Assembly: GCF_000315795.1 (NCBI RefSeq) | Contig: NZ_ANHY01000006.1 | Coordinates: forward strand, 1 to 64,000 | Source: Caenispirillum salinarum AK4 | Lineage (GTDB): Bacteria; Pseudomonadota; Alphaproteobacteria; Rhodospirillales; Rhodospirillaceae | Length of the DNA stretch: 64,000 nt | Reading direction: 5' to 3' | Shown: positions 28,073 through 37,160 of the stretch, one piece after another | Layout: every line of letters starts with the position of its first letter | How positions within the stretch are numbered: the first letter of the stretch is position 1 | Position numbers and translations under genes: made by a program | Notes under the pieces: model-generated | Database searches by the model: none | Told to the model about the DNA's origin: nothing | What the model saw: only the letters and a program-made list of their open reading frames with translations

Positions 28073-28284
28073 AGGTGACCATCCGCAAGGTCGACGACTA
28101 CTACGAAGCCTACGTGCCCAAGAAGGACATGGAGGAAAAGGTCGTCGAGATGGACAACGGCCGCATCTGGGGCGGGATCATCACGCTCTCCAACGGCTGG
28201 CGCTTCCAGATGCCCGAAATGGCCGACGACACGCGCATGCCCATCACCGTCGAGGCCCGCAAGCTGGCGGAAGTGGACGACTGA
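28069..28284 (+). CDS. nifT: NifT/FixU family protein
   Basis: The 71-aa protein begins MKVTIRK and has YVPKKDMEEKVVEMD, GRIWGGIITLSNGW and a C-terminal acidic tail, as in NifT/FixU. The family is conserved in nif clusters, but its deletion is usually mild and no biochemical role is established. It overlaps nifZ by four bases. Confidence 0.93.
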   Translation: MKVTIRKVDDYYEAYVPKKDMEEKVVEMDNGRIWGGIITLSNGWRFQMPEMADDTRMPITVEARKLAEVDD

Positions 28285-28332
28285 TCGTCGCCCGCTTCCC
28301 CTCAACCCACCGACGACCGCCGGAGGCGCCCC

Positions 28333-29214
28333 ATGTCCGCCACCATGCTGCCCGAGACCGATTCCCGCGCCGTCCTTGACGACGTCCGGGTCCGCCTGAC
28401 CGCGGGGACCCTGATCCCGGTGCTCGGCCCCGACCTGCTGACGGCAGATGGCGCGGAGGCGCCGGTGCCCGTCTCCACCCGCGACCTGGCCGACCGGCTG
28501 AATGCCAGGGTGGCGGTGCCGGGGCGCATCCGGGGCAACATGTGGTCGGTGGCGCAATACATCGAAAGCCGCCGCCATCGGGTGACGCTCATGAAGCTGC
28601 TGGCCGACATCTTCGGCCCGCCGGTGACGCCAACGCCGCTGCACCGGTGGCTCGCGGCGCAGGACCGCCTGCCTCTCATCATCGACACCTGGTATGACGG
28701 CGCCATGGCCGGGGCGCTGAAGGCCGCCCGGCCGCCCGGCGACTGGGGCCAGGTCCAGGGCGTGACACGCAACGGCGAGTGGCGCGACATCTGGCGCAAG
28801 ACCTTCGATGCCGACGGCGCGGAGGTTGAGGAGGACGCCGTCGCGGCATGGAACACGGTTCTCTACAAGCCGCACGGATCGGTCGCGCCGGCCGCCAACT
28901 ACCTGATCTCCGACAGCGACTACGTGGAAGTGCTGACGGAAATCGACATCCAGACGCCCATCCCCGACGTGGTGAAGGACCTGCGCACCGACCGGGGCTT
29001 CGTGTTCCTGGGCTGTCGCTTCTACGACCAGATGCTGCGCACCTACGCCCGCCAGATCATGAAGCGGTCGCGCGGGCCGCACATCTGCGTCCTGCCCGCC
29101 GAACCGACGAAGAACGAGGTCAAGTTCTTCGCCGAACAGGGCATCACGGTCCTGCGGATGCCGCTGGCCGAGGCGATCGCCGTCCTGACAGAGGGCGCTA
29201 AGGAAGCGGCTTAA
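28333..29214 (+). CDS. SIR2-like NAD-binding domain protein at the end of the nifB operon
   Basis: The 293-aa soluble protein has the order of motifs of the SIR2_2 superfamily: a glycine loop TLIPVLGPDLL (26-36), IIDTWYDGAM (116-125) at the position of the usual TNYD motif, the candidate catalytic His in YKPHGS (H181), a following SDSDYVE, and FVFLGCRFYDQ (224-233). The Asn of TNYD is Trp120 here, so NAD handling may differ from active sirtuins or SIR2 NADases. It starts 48 bp after nifT and precedes the operon terminator, so NifA should control it. Function unknown. Confidence 0.75.
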   Translation: MSATMLPETDSRAVLDDVRVRLTAGTLIPVLGPDLLTADGAEAPVPVSTRDLADRLNARVAVPGRIRGNMWSVAQYIESRRHRVTLMKLLADIFGPPVTPTPLHRWLAAQDRLPLIIDTWYDGAMAGALKAARPPGDWGQVQGVTRNGEWRDIWRKTFDADGAEVEEDAVAAWNTVLYKPHGSVAPAANYLISDSDYVEVLTEIDIQTPIPDVVKDLRTDRGFVFLGCRFYDQMLRTYARQIMKRSRGPHICVLPAEPTKNEVKFFAEQGITVLRMPLAEAIAVLTEGAKEAA

Positions 29215-29272
29215 GTGTCTGATATGGAACAGAACGCGGTCAGGACAGCCTTGGGGGAGGGTGCCTGATCGT

Positions 29273-29308
29273 GCGGGGACGGGAAGCGGTCATCCCGTCC
29301 CCGCTTTT
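29273..29308 (+). terminator. Terminator of the nifB operon
   Basis: GCGGGGACGGGA and TCCCGTCCCCGC form a perfect 12-bp stem around an 8-nt loop, followed by TTTT, 58 bp after the SIR2-like gene. It bounds the operon 25005-29308. Confidence 0.9.
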
Positions 29309-29443
29309 CTTGGCGCGGCGACCTTCGCATTCTGTCATCGCCGCGCCATCAACTCTTCACGCAAGCGCCGTTGATCCCATACCGCCCGCATCCTAGCGTC
29401 CGATCCAAGGGAGTGCACCCGACAGGATTGGGGAGATCAGGGC

Positions 29444-31465
29444 ATGGCGGGATCATTGGCTGTCGGCGGTCGACGGGTCGGGGGCGGCATGCCGTCCCTT
29501 CAGAACATGGCGGCGCGCCTGCCCATCGGCGTGCGCATCGCCCTTCTGGCGGGGCTCGCGCTCCTGGCCTCGGCGGTGGCGGCGGGAGCCTACCTGGTGG
29601 GGCAGGCGCGGCTGGATTCGGCGCTGGAGCGCATGGAGTCGTTCCGCCAGCTTTCCGGCGAAACCGCCCGCATGGAAACCGCCCTGGCCCGCTTGCGCCT
29701 GGATGAGCGCGATTTCCTGAACGAACTGGACGACGGCGCGGCGGCGGCCTTCCGGACCCGTCTGGCGGATGTGCGCGACGCTCTGGAAGCCGTCGCCGCC
29801 CGCCCGCAGGCCGCCGGCGTTGCCAGGACGGTCGACCATCTGCGCGACGGTCTGGCGGAGGTGCAGGCCGAGTTCGACGCGGTGGAAACGCTGCGCCGGG
29901 AGCTGGGCCTTTCGCCCGGGGACGGCCTGTGGGGCCGGCTGACGGCGTCGACGCGCGCGGTGGAGGACGAACTGCGCCAATGGCCCGGCGTCGATGGCCT
30001 GGACGCCCGCCTTCAGCGCATGCGCCGCCACGAATTGACGTTCATGTTGACCGAGGACCCGGCGGAGTTGGGCCAGCACAAGAAGGCCTTCAACGAGTTC
30101 GACTTCGGCATGTTCGAGGCCCCGCTGGACAACGATACCCGCACCCGACTGACCGAACTCGGCCAGGGCTATCGCAAGGACACCATGGCCTACGCCGACA
30201 AGCGGCTGGAGCTGTCGGAGGCATCGGCCGTGCTCGACGCCCGGTTCGCCACCCTGCGCCCGGACTTCGAGGCCCTGTTCGCCTTCACCCGCCAGGGCAT
30301 CGCCGAGGCACTGGCCGCCCAGAAGCAGGTGCGGCAGGACACGACGCTCATGATGGTCGGCACCGGCGGCGTCATCGTCGTGCTTTACGCCATCGTGGCG
30401 GTGTTCCTAGTGCGCAGCATCACCCGGCCCATCGGCGCGCTGGACGGCGCCATGCGCCGCATGGCAGAGGGCGACCGCGCCATCGCCATTCCCGGCGTCG
30501 ATCGGGGCGACGAGATCGGCGGCATGGCGCGCGCCATGAACGTCTTCAAGGACGGGCTGCTGGAGGCCGACAAGCTGGCCGCCGAGCGCGCCCACGAGCA
30601 GGACCTGCGCGACCGCCGCCGCCAGAGCATCGAGGATGCCATCGGCCGGTTCGAGGGCTCTGTGCGCGACGTGCTCAACACGCTGTCCATGGCCTGCGAA
30701 GAGATGATGGCGACGGCCAGGGACATGCGCGCCGCCTCCACCTCCACCGACCAGCAGGTCCAGGCCACCGTCGCCGCCGCGCAGGATGCCGACCGCAACG
30801 TGCGCCTGGTGGCCGAGGCGGCGGAGGATCTGGCGGCGGCCCTGTCGGAAATCCACGACGACGTAACCCAGAGCGCCCGCATCGCCCGCGAGGCCGTGAC
30901 CCGGGCCGAGGAGGCGGACGCCATCATGGTCAAGCTTGGCACGGCGGCGACGCGCATCGGCGAGGTGCTGGAGTTCATCACCTCCGTCGCCGAGCAGACC
31001 AACCTTCTGGCGCTGAACGCCACCATAGAAGCGGCGCGCGCGGGCGATGCCGGCAAGGGCTTCGCCGTGGTCGCCAATGAGGTCAAGAGCTTGGCCACCC
31101 AGACCGGCCGCGCCACCGACGAGATCGCCGAGCAGATCGCCGCCGTGCAGGCCGAAACCCGTCAGGCGGAGAAGGCCATCGCCGCCATCGTGCGCGTCAA
31201 CGGCGAGGCCGACACCATCGCCCACCGGGTCGCCGACCGGGTGCAGGGCCAGGGCCTGGCCATGAAGGGGATCGTGGAGAACGTGCAGCGCGCCACGGCC
31301 GACTCGGCCACGGTGGCGGAGAACGTCAGCGGCGTGCGCTCCAGCGCGGCGGCCGCCGGCAGCGCGGCTGGCCGCGTGACGGACGCTTCCGAGATGCTGA
31401 CGCGGGAATCGGCTTCGCTGCGGGGCGAGGTGGAAAGCTTCCTGGGCGACATACGGGTGGCCTGA
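29444..31465 (+). CDS. Methyl-accepting chemotaxis protein
   Basis: The 673-aa receptor has a first membrane helix (about 30-50), a helical periplasmic ligand-binding domain of ~250 residues, a second helix (about 303-325) and a HAMP domain ([21 protein letters not shown]). The cytoplasmic signalling tip [19 protein letters not shown] and [15 protein letters not shown] are present. The C-terminus (GDIRVA) has no CheR-tethering pentapeptide. The size and two-bundle look of the sensor domain suggest an HBM-like module. The ligand is unknown; no che genes are nearby. Confidence 0.9.
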   Translation: MAGSLAVGGRRVGGGMPSLQNMAARLPIGVRIALLAGLALLASAVAAGAYLVGQARLDSALERMESFRQLSGETARMETALARLRLDERDFLNELDDGAAAAFRTRLADVRDALEAVAARPQAAGVARTVDHLRDGLAEVQAEFDAVETLRRELGLSPGDGLWGRLTASTRAVEDELRQWPGVDGLDARLQRMRRHELTFMLTEDPAELGQHKKAFNEFDFGMFEAPLDNDTRTRLTELGQGYRKDTMAYADKRLELSEASAVLDARFATLRPDFEALFAFTRQGIAEALAAQKQVRQDTTLMMVGTGGVIVVLYAIVAVFLVRSITRPIGALDGAMRRMAEGDRAIAIPGVDRGDEIGGMARAMNVFKDGLLEADKLAAERAHEQDLRDRRRQSIEDAIGRFEGSVRDVLNTLSMACEEMMATARDMRAASTSTDQQVQATVAAAQDADRNVRLVAEAAEDLAAALSEIHDDVTQSARIAREAVTRAEEADAIMVKLGTAATRIGEVLEFITSVAEQTNLLALNATIEAARAGDAGKGFAVVANEVKSLATQTGRATDEIAEQIAAVQAETRQAEKAIAAIVRVNGEADTIAHRVADRVQGQGLAMKGIVENVQRATADSATVAENVSGVRSSAAAAGSAAGRVTDASEMLTRESASLRGEVESFLGDIRVA

Positions 31466-31508
31466 ACCTCCACCGGAAGGGGCGGGAAGGGCCGGCGCCT
31501 TACCGGCC

Positions 31509-32276
31509 TCAACCCTCCAGCTTTTCCAGGAAGGCGTTCAACTGGGCTTCGTCGAAATCGTCAAGGGCGCTGTGCAGCATGGCCTTGTCCGCCGTCGACA
31601 GGTGGGCCAGCGGCGAGACCAGGGCGCTCAGCAGCACCTGGAATTCGCCGTGCCCGAACGGTGGAGCGGCGTGTCCTTCGGGCGGGCGCGGCGTGTTGAT
31701 GAACATGTGCTGCCCCAGGCTGATGGACGACGGGTGGTACTGCATCAGCTTGATGAACCAGTCGCGGCGGCCCTCGAAGTTTCGGAACGTCTTGACGATG
31801 GTCCACAGCACCTTGGCCTGGACGATGCGGGCGTCGGGGTGGGCGTAGAAATCGTCCCACGCAAAGTCGTCGCCCTGTTCGGCGATCACCAGGTCCAGCA
31901 CCTCGTTGCAGGTCTCGGCGTAATGCGCGAGCTGGTCGCCCAGCGACAGCTGGAAGAAGTGGAACAGGTTCGGCAGGTGCTCGCGCGACAAGGTTTCGTC
32001 GTTCAGCAGGTGCGCCAGCGGATGCACCATGAGCCGGCCCAGCGCGTTGCGCCGCTGCTCGATGCGGGTCTGGCGCTCCATGGCCTCGTACAGGGTGTCG
32101 TAGGCGTGCTGATAGAAGGCGTCGAACTCGGGACTGGACTTCAGCGCCTGGGCAACGCCCCGCAGGGTCTCCACCGAGACATGGCCGTCGCCCGCCTTGG
32201 CCTGGACGCTGGCGACCATGGCGTCGAGCACCTGACCGGAGATCCCGCGCAGGTATTTGGGTCCGTTGTGCTGCAT
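31509..32276 (-). CDS. Conserved-looking hypothetical protein, 255 aa
   Basis: I do not recognise this family. The protein is soluble, predicted almost entirely helical, and rich in His and aromatic residues (PNLFHFFQLSLGDQLAHYAE, FRNFEGRRDWFIKLMQYHPS). It has no signal peptide, membrane segment or metal motif with standard spacing. It is convergent with the chemoreceptor gene (43 bp apart) and follows ligD by about 100 bp on the same strand, so it could be read through from the ku-ligD unit. Good codon use supports a real gene. Confidence 0.7.
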   Translation of the reverse strand: MQHNGPKYLRGISGQVLDAMVASVQAKAGDGHVSVETLRGVAQALKSSPEFDAFYQHAYDTLYEAMERQTRIEQRRNALGRLMVHPLAHLLNDETLSREHLPNLFHFFQLSLGDQLAHYAETCNEVLDLVIAEQGDDFAWDDFYAHPDARIVQAKVLWTIVKTFRNFEGRRDWFIKLMQYHPSSISLGQHMFINTPRPPEGHAAPPFGHGEFQVLLSALVSPLAHLSTADKAMLHSALDDFDEAQLNAFLEKLEG

Positions 32277-32376
32277 GGCCGTCCCGTTTCCGTCCCCAGG
32301 GCGGCCTCTTGATCCGAACGAGGCACGCCTTTCGGGGGATCATGCCGGGAAACCAAGCCCTTGTGAAGGCTTGGCG

Positions 32377-35082
32377 TCAGACCTTCATGCCGAGTGCGCG
32401 CATGGCTTTTTTCGTCAGCGACTGGCGCACGTCGAAGTATCCCGCCCACGGGTCGGCCTTCTGGCGCTTGAGGCGGGCGGGCAGGGTCTCCACCGTCCAC
32501 TTGTCGCCCGACGGCACGCGGGACAATTCCTCCCATGTCACCGGCACCGCCACCGGCGCGCCTTCGCGGGCACGGCTGCTGTAGGGTGCGACGGCGGTGG
32601 CACCGTGGCCGTTGCGCAGGTAGTCGATAAAGATGCGTCCCGTGCGCTTGGCCTTGGTCATGACGGCCACGAACCGATCCGGCTCCTCCTGCGCCAGCGC
32701 CCTGGCCAGGGCCTGCGCAAAACCCTTGACCTCCGCCCAGTCGTTGCGCCGCTGGGGCAGGGGGACGACCACGTGCAGGCCCTTGCCGCCGGTGGTCTTC
32801 ACGAAGCTTTCCAGCCCCAGGTCGGACAGGCGGTCGCGCACGTCGCGGGCGGCGGCGCGCACGTCCTTGAAGGGCACGCTCTCGTGCGGATCGAGGTCGA
32901 TGACCATGACATCGGGGTGCTCCAGGTCGTCGGCGCGCGCGCCCCACGGGTGGATTTCCATGACGCCCGACTGCACCAGCCCGATGAGGCCGGCCTCGTC
33001 CGTGACCATGACATGCGTCTTGGTCCTGCCTTTCTCCGTCACCGGCGTGCCGGAGACGCTTTTCCCCAGGCCCATGCCCGGATGGCGCTGGAAGAAGCAT
33101 TGCTCGCCGCGCCCCTCGGGGCAGCGCACCAGGCCGAGCGGCCGGTCCTTGACGAAGGGCAGCATGCGGGGTGCGACGAAATCCATGTACTCCGCCAGTT
33201 GCCGCTTCGTGAGGCCCTGCTGGGGGTAGATGACGCGGTCGGGGTTGGAAATCTTCACGCCGTGGAAGGTCGGCGCGGCGGCGTCGTCCTTCGCCGCCCC
33301 TGCCTTGTCCATGCCCTTCGCCGGGGCCTTCTTCGGTTCGGGGCCGGGCTCCGGCTCGGGCTCGGCTTCCGCTTCCACGGCGTCGACGAACCCCGCCTCG
33401 CCGGGGCTCTCGGCGGGCTGCTCCAGGACCACGTCCCTGGCCTCCTTGTCCTCGCGCAGGCCCTTGAAGGCGGCATGGCGGAGGACGCCCTCGCGCGTCC
33501 AGGCGGCGTATTCGATCTCACACACGGTGTCGGGGCGGACGAAGCGGATGTCCTTTTCTCCCGCCGTGCCGCCGGTGAAGGGACTGGTCTTGCGTTCTCG
33601 GGGCTCCAGCAGGGCGCGCAGCTTCTTCGACGTCGCGGCGGTATAGCCGGTGCCGACCTTGCCGGCGTAGGTGAGCGCGCCGTGGGCGTCGTAGTACCCC
33701 AGCGCCAGCGCCCCGATGCCCTGGCCGCCCTTGGACGGCAGCGTATAGCCGCCGATGACGAATTCCTGGCGCTCCACGCACTTGGACTTGATCCAGTCCG
33801 TCCCGCGGCCGGAGCGGTACGGCCGGTCGCGGCGCTTTGAAATCACGCCTTCCAGACGCATGGAGCAGGCCTTTTCCCACACCCGAGGGCCGGCGCCGTC
33901 AATGTGGTCGGAGTAGCGCACGGTCGCCCCGCCGGCCGTGTCGGCCTCTGCCATGAGGACCTTCAGGCGTTCCTTGCGCGTGATGAGCGGCAACTCGCGC
34001 AGGTCCTCGCCGTCCAGGAACAGGCAGTCGAAGACCTCGAACACCACCGCGTCGGTCTTCTTGTCCGACAGGGCCTCCTGCAACAGCCCGAAGTCCGACG
34101 CCCCGTGCTCGTCCAGCACCACCGCCTCGCCGTCCAGCATGACCGAGGTGCACGGCAGGTCCGCCAGCGTGGCGGCCAGCGTCTTGAAGCGGTCCGTCCA
34201 GTCCTTGCCGTTGCGCGTGTAGATGCGGGCCCGGCCGTCCTCGACCCGCACGATCAGGCGGTAGCCGTCGTATTTGATCTCGTGCAGCCAACCATCGGCG
34301 GCGGGCGCCTTTTCCTCGCGCGTGGCCAGCTGCGGCTTGACGAAGTCGGGCATCTCCGCGCTCTGCTGCGGCTTCTTCGCTTTCGCCGGCGCCTTCTTCC
34401 TCGCCAGCGCCGTGGCGCGTTTCGTGGTGGCGGGCGTGGAATCCTCGCCCTCTTCCTCGGCGATCACGTTCATGGGACGGTCGGTGACGGCGCTGGTGGT
34501 GTATTCCTCCACCAGGGCCGCGCCGTCGCCGGGGCGGGCGAAATCGTCCTTCATCTTGATGAGCAGCCAGTTGTCCTTGCCCTTGTCGGCGGGCTTGCGG
34601 CCGCCCATGCGCACCAGTGCCCAGTCGCCGCACATGCGCTGGCCGTGCAAGCGCAACTCCAGCCGCCCCTTCCTGACCTGCTCGGCGGGGTCCTCGTCCT
34701 TGATGGGCTCCCAGGTGCCGCCGTCCCAGATCATGACCGTGCCGCCGCCGTACTCGCCCTTGGGGATGGTGCCTTCGAACCCGGCATAGTCCATGGGGTG
34801 GTCCTCGGTGTGGACCGCCAGGCGCTTGTCCGCCGGGTCGAGCGACGGCCCCTTGGTGACCGCCCAGGACACCAGCACCCCGCCGATCTCCAGTCGGAAA
34901 TCGTAGTGCAGGCGGGTCGCCGCGTGCTTCTGCACCACGAAGACGGGCGGCTCGCTCTTGCGGCGGCGCTTCGGTTTGTGGGCCGGCGGTTCGCGCGTCT
35001 TGGAGAAATCGCGCTTGGCGACATAGGCCGCCAGCGCATCGGCGGCCCGGACGTCGGGGCTTGCGGTCTCGGTGCGGGCCAT
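32377..35082 (-). CDS. ligD: Multifunctional ATP-dependent DNA ligase LigD
   Basis: The 901-aa NHEJ enzyme has three domains in the order phosphoesterase-ligase-polymerase. The N-terminal 3'-phosphoesterase (about 45-190) shows QKHAATRLHYDFRLE and HTEDHPMDYAGFEG. The ligase (about 245-545) has the adenylation site EIKYDGYR with K270. After a Pro/Glu-rich linker the primase-polymerase domain (about 600-895) shows ISNPDRVIYPQQGLTK, the metal-binding DLDPHE and TTGGKGLHVVVP. It repairs double-strand breaks with Ku. It follows ku by 6 bp and is surely co-transcribed with it. Confidence 0.97.
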   Translation of the reverse strand: MARTETASPDVRAADALAAYVAKRDFSKTREPPAHKPKRRRKSEPPVFVVQKHAATRLHYDFRLEIGGVLVSWAVTKGPSLDPADKRLAVHTEDHPMDYAGFEGTIPKGEYGGGTVMIWDGGTWEPIKDEDPAEQVRKGRLELRLHGQRMCGDWALVRMGGRKPADKGKDNWLLIKMKDDFARPGDGAALVEEYTTSAVTDRPMNVIAEEEGEDSTPATTKRATALARKKAPAKAKKPQQSAEMPDFVKPQLATREEKAPAADGWLHEIKYDGYRLIVRVEDGRARIYTRNGKDWTDRFKTLAATLADLPCTSVMLDGEAVVLDEHGASDFGLLQEALSDKKTDAVVFEVFDCLFLDGEDLRELPLITRKERLKVLMAEADTAGGATVRYSDHIDGAGPRVWEKACSMRLEGVISKRRDRPYRSGRGTDWIKSKCVERQEFVIGGYTLPSKGGQGIGALALGYYDAHGALTYAGKVGTGYTAATSKKLRALLEPRERKTSPFTGGTAGEKDIRFVRPDTVCEIEYAAWTREGVLRHAAFKGLREDKEARDVVLEQPAESPGEAGFVDAVEAEAEPEPEPGPEPKKAPAKGMDKAGAAKDDAAAPTFHGVKISNPDRVIYPQQGLTKRQLAEYMDFVAPRMLPFVKDRPLGLVRCPEGRGEQCFFQRHPGMGLGKSVSGTPVTEKGRTKTHVMVTDEAGLIGLVQSGVMEIHPWGARADDLEHPDVMVIDLDPHESVPFKDVRAAARDVRDRLSDLGLESFVKTTGGKGLHVVVPLPQRRNDWAEVKGFAQALARALAQEEPDRFVAVMTKAKRTGRIFIDYLRNGHGATAVAPYSSRAREGAPVAVPVTWEELSRVPSGDKWTVETLPARLKRQKADPWAGYFDVRQSLTKKAMRALGMKV

Positions 35083-35088
35083 CGGCGG

Positions 35089-35976
35089 TTACCCCGTGGC
35101 GCGCTTCTTCTGCGTGCCGGACTTCGACGCCGATGAGGAGCCCGAGGCCGATTTCTTCTTGGCCGGCGCCTTCTTGCCGCCGCCGGAGCCGCCTTTGTCC
35201 TCTTCCTTCAGGCTGTTCTTCAGCGCGTCCATCAGGTTGATGACCTGACCCTTCTTCGGCTTGCCGGCGCCCTTTTCCACCGGGCCCTCGTGGCCCTGCA
35301 TGCGTTCCTCGATCAGGTCCCTGAGAGCGTCCTGATAGTGGTCGTGGAAGGTCTCCGGCTTGAATTCTCCGGCGCGGCTTTCGATGAGCTGCTGGGCCAT
35401 CTTCACCTGGTCCTTGTCGGGCTTCACGTCCTCGACCTCGGCGAAGTACTCCTCGGCCTCGCGCAGTTCCTCGGCATAGCGCAGCGTTTCCAGCAGAAGG
35501 CCCTTGCCACAGGGGCGGATGGCGACAATGTGCTCCTTGCCGCCCAGCACGATCTGTCCCAGCGCCATCTTCCTGGCTCCGCGCAGGGCGTCGCGGATGG
35601 TGACATAGGCCTCGTTGGCGATGTCGCCGTCCGGGGTTACGAAGTACGGCTTGTCGTAGTAGATCGCGTCCACGTCCGAGGCATCGACGAAGTGCGACAG
35701 GTCGATGGTGTGGCGGCTCTCCACCTTCAGCTCGTCCAGGTCCTCCTTCTCGATGGGCACGAAGGACCCGTCGGCGTCGGCGCCCATGACCACCTCGTCG
35801 CGCTCGATGGGACCGTGGTCGGGAACATAGAGCTGGTTCCGCACCCGCTCGCCGGTGTCACGGTGGTAGCGGTGCAGGCTGACCTTGTTGGTGCCGGTCA
35901 CGGCGGCATACAGCCGCACCGGGAACGACACCAGTGCCAGCCGGATGTGGCCTTTCCAGTAGGGACGGGCTGCCAT
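35089..35976 (-). CDS. ku: Non-homologous end-joining protein Ku
   Basis: The 295-aa bacterial Ku starts ARPYWKGHIRLALVSFPVRLY after the initiator Met; the frame extends 42 codons further but AAGGAGG and the family N-terminus fix the start at 35976. The core has RDTGERVRNQLYVPDHGP, KPYFVTPDGDIANEAY and the bridging region; the C-terminal tail is Lys/Ser/Gly-rich, as in Ku proteins that bind DNA through a basic extension. It forms a ring homodimer on DNA ends and recruits LigD. Confidence 0.97.
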   Translation of the reverse strand: MAARPYWKGHIRLALVSFPVRLYAAVTGTNKVSLHRYHRDTGERVRNQLYVPDHGPIERDEVVMGADADGSFVPIEKEDLDELKVESRHTIDLSHFVDASDVDAIYYDKPYFVTPDGDIANEAYVTIRDALRGARKMALGQIVLGGKEHIVAIRPCGKGLLLETLRYAEELREAEEYFAEVEDVKPDKDQVKMAQQLIESRAGEFKPETFHDHYQDALRDLIEERMQGHEGPVEKGAGKPKKGQVINLMDALKNSLKEEDKGGSGGGKKAPAKKKSASGSSSASKSGTQKKRATG

Positions 35977-36213
35977 GGCGGGCGGGCCTCCTTGCCGCAT
36001 CGGTCGAAACGCCAAGATAACGCCGCGCGGGGCGCCCGCGTTCGATGCGACCACCGGCGCGCGAGCCGGCGGGCCCTCTCTCAGGTCGGGGTTACATTTC
36101 ACGAACGGCCGGTCGCGATGCCCGTTTCAGGGGCAGCCGAGGGCGCCCGGGCAACCGATCCGGTCGCCCTGTCCCAATAGACGCACCCAGACGAACGGGA
36201 AGGAGACCCCAGG

Positions 36214-36978
36214 ATGCGAAAGCTTCTTGTCGCGACCGCGCTCAGCCTGTCCATGGCCGCGCCCGCCCTGGCCGCCGACGACGCCCAGCCGGCCCAGCGC
36301 GAAGCGGGCGCCGAGGCCCAGGTTCAGGAGAACGCCGGCTGGATCGAGGACGGCAACGCCATGTCCGTGCAGCAGGCCGAGGCCGAGGGGCAGGTGCTGC
36401 CCGAGCAGACCTCCGACCTCATCGGCTCGGACGTTTACGGCGCCGAGGGCGACGTCATCGGCGAGGTGACGGACATGGTGATCGGCCAGCAGGACCAGGT
36501 GCGCAAGGTCGTCATCTCGGTCGGCGGCTTTATCGGCATCGGCGACAAGGATGTGGCGCTGCCCTTCGACCAGGTGCAGATGCGCCCGGCCGGCGATGCC
36601 TTCGGTGGACCGGTCTTCAAGGTGACCATGACCGAAGAGCAGCTTGAGGCCATGCCCGCTTACGAACCGACGGCGGATTATGCGTCGTGGATCGGCGACG
36701 AGGCCGGCGACCGCCGCGAGATCATGGAGCGCCGGGTCGCCCGCTGGGAGGAGCGGGTCGAGAACACCGATTTCAGCGAGCAGGCCGGGGAAGCCGTCTC
36801 TAGCGCCTGGACCGAAGTCGAACAGACCTGGCAGGCGACCGAAAACGCCACCGGCGACGCATGGCAGCAGGCGGAAGGCGACCTCGAGCAGTCGCTGAGC
36901 GAATTGCAGCAGGCGTGGCGCCAGGCCACCGACCAGCAGGTCGCCGAGACGCCGGAGCCGGGCGCTCAGTCCCAGTAA
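36214..36978 (+). CDS. Secreted PRC-barrel domain protein
   Basis: The 254-aa protein has a Sec signal peptide (cleavage near ALA-AD, residue 21), a PRC-barrel (about 60-135: DLIGSDVYGAEGDVIGEVTDMVIG, VRKVVISVGGFIGIGDKDVALP) and a long Glu/Gln/Trp-rich helical tail (about 160-254) likely to form a coiled coil. Exported PRC-barrel proteins of this type occur widely in alphaproteobacteria, often under stress control. It is divergent from ku (238 bp between starts). Function is not known. Confidence 0.82.
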   Translation: MRKLLVATALSLSMAAPALAADDAQPAQREAGAEAQVQENAGWIEDGNAMSVQQAEAEGQVLPEQTSDLIGSDVYGAEGDVIGEVTDMVIGQQDQVRKVVISVGGFIGIGDKDVALPFDQVQMRPAGDAFGGPVFKVTMTEEQLEAMPAYEPTADYASWIGDEAGDRREIMERRVARWEERVENTDFSEQAGEAVSSAWTEVEQTWQATENATGDAWQQAEGDLEQSLSELQQAWRQATDQQVAETPEPGAQSQ

Positions 36979-36996
36979 CGGCCGTTCGGACGGCCG
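36979..36996 (+). terminator. Hairpin after the PRC-barrel gene
   Basis: CGGCCGT-TCGG-ACGGCCG is a perfect 7-bp stem with a tetraloop beginning at the stop codon. No T run follows. Confidence 0.45.
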
Positions 36997-37160
36997 ACTG
37001 TCCGATGTCATTGCCAGCGGCGTCCCATGCAGCCGGGGCGCCGCTGCCTTGTACGCGGGACGTTCCGTCAGCATATACCTAAAACGAGCGCAGTCTGATA
37101 CGCTTGATCGTGGCGTTCGCCCCAGAAGCGGAGGCGGGCCGACGGAAAAGACGGGCGATC

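Noticed and set aside
28333-29214. SIR2 gene as part of an antiphage defence system
   Set aside because: No partner gene of known SIR2 defence systems (TIR, HerA, Argonaute or similar) is adjacent; it sits inside a nif operon before its terminator.
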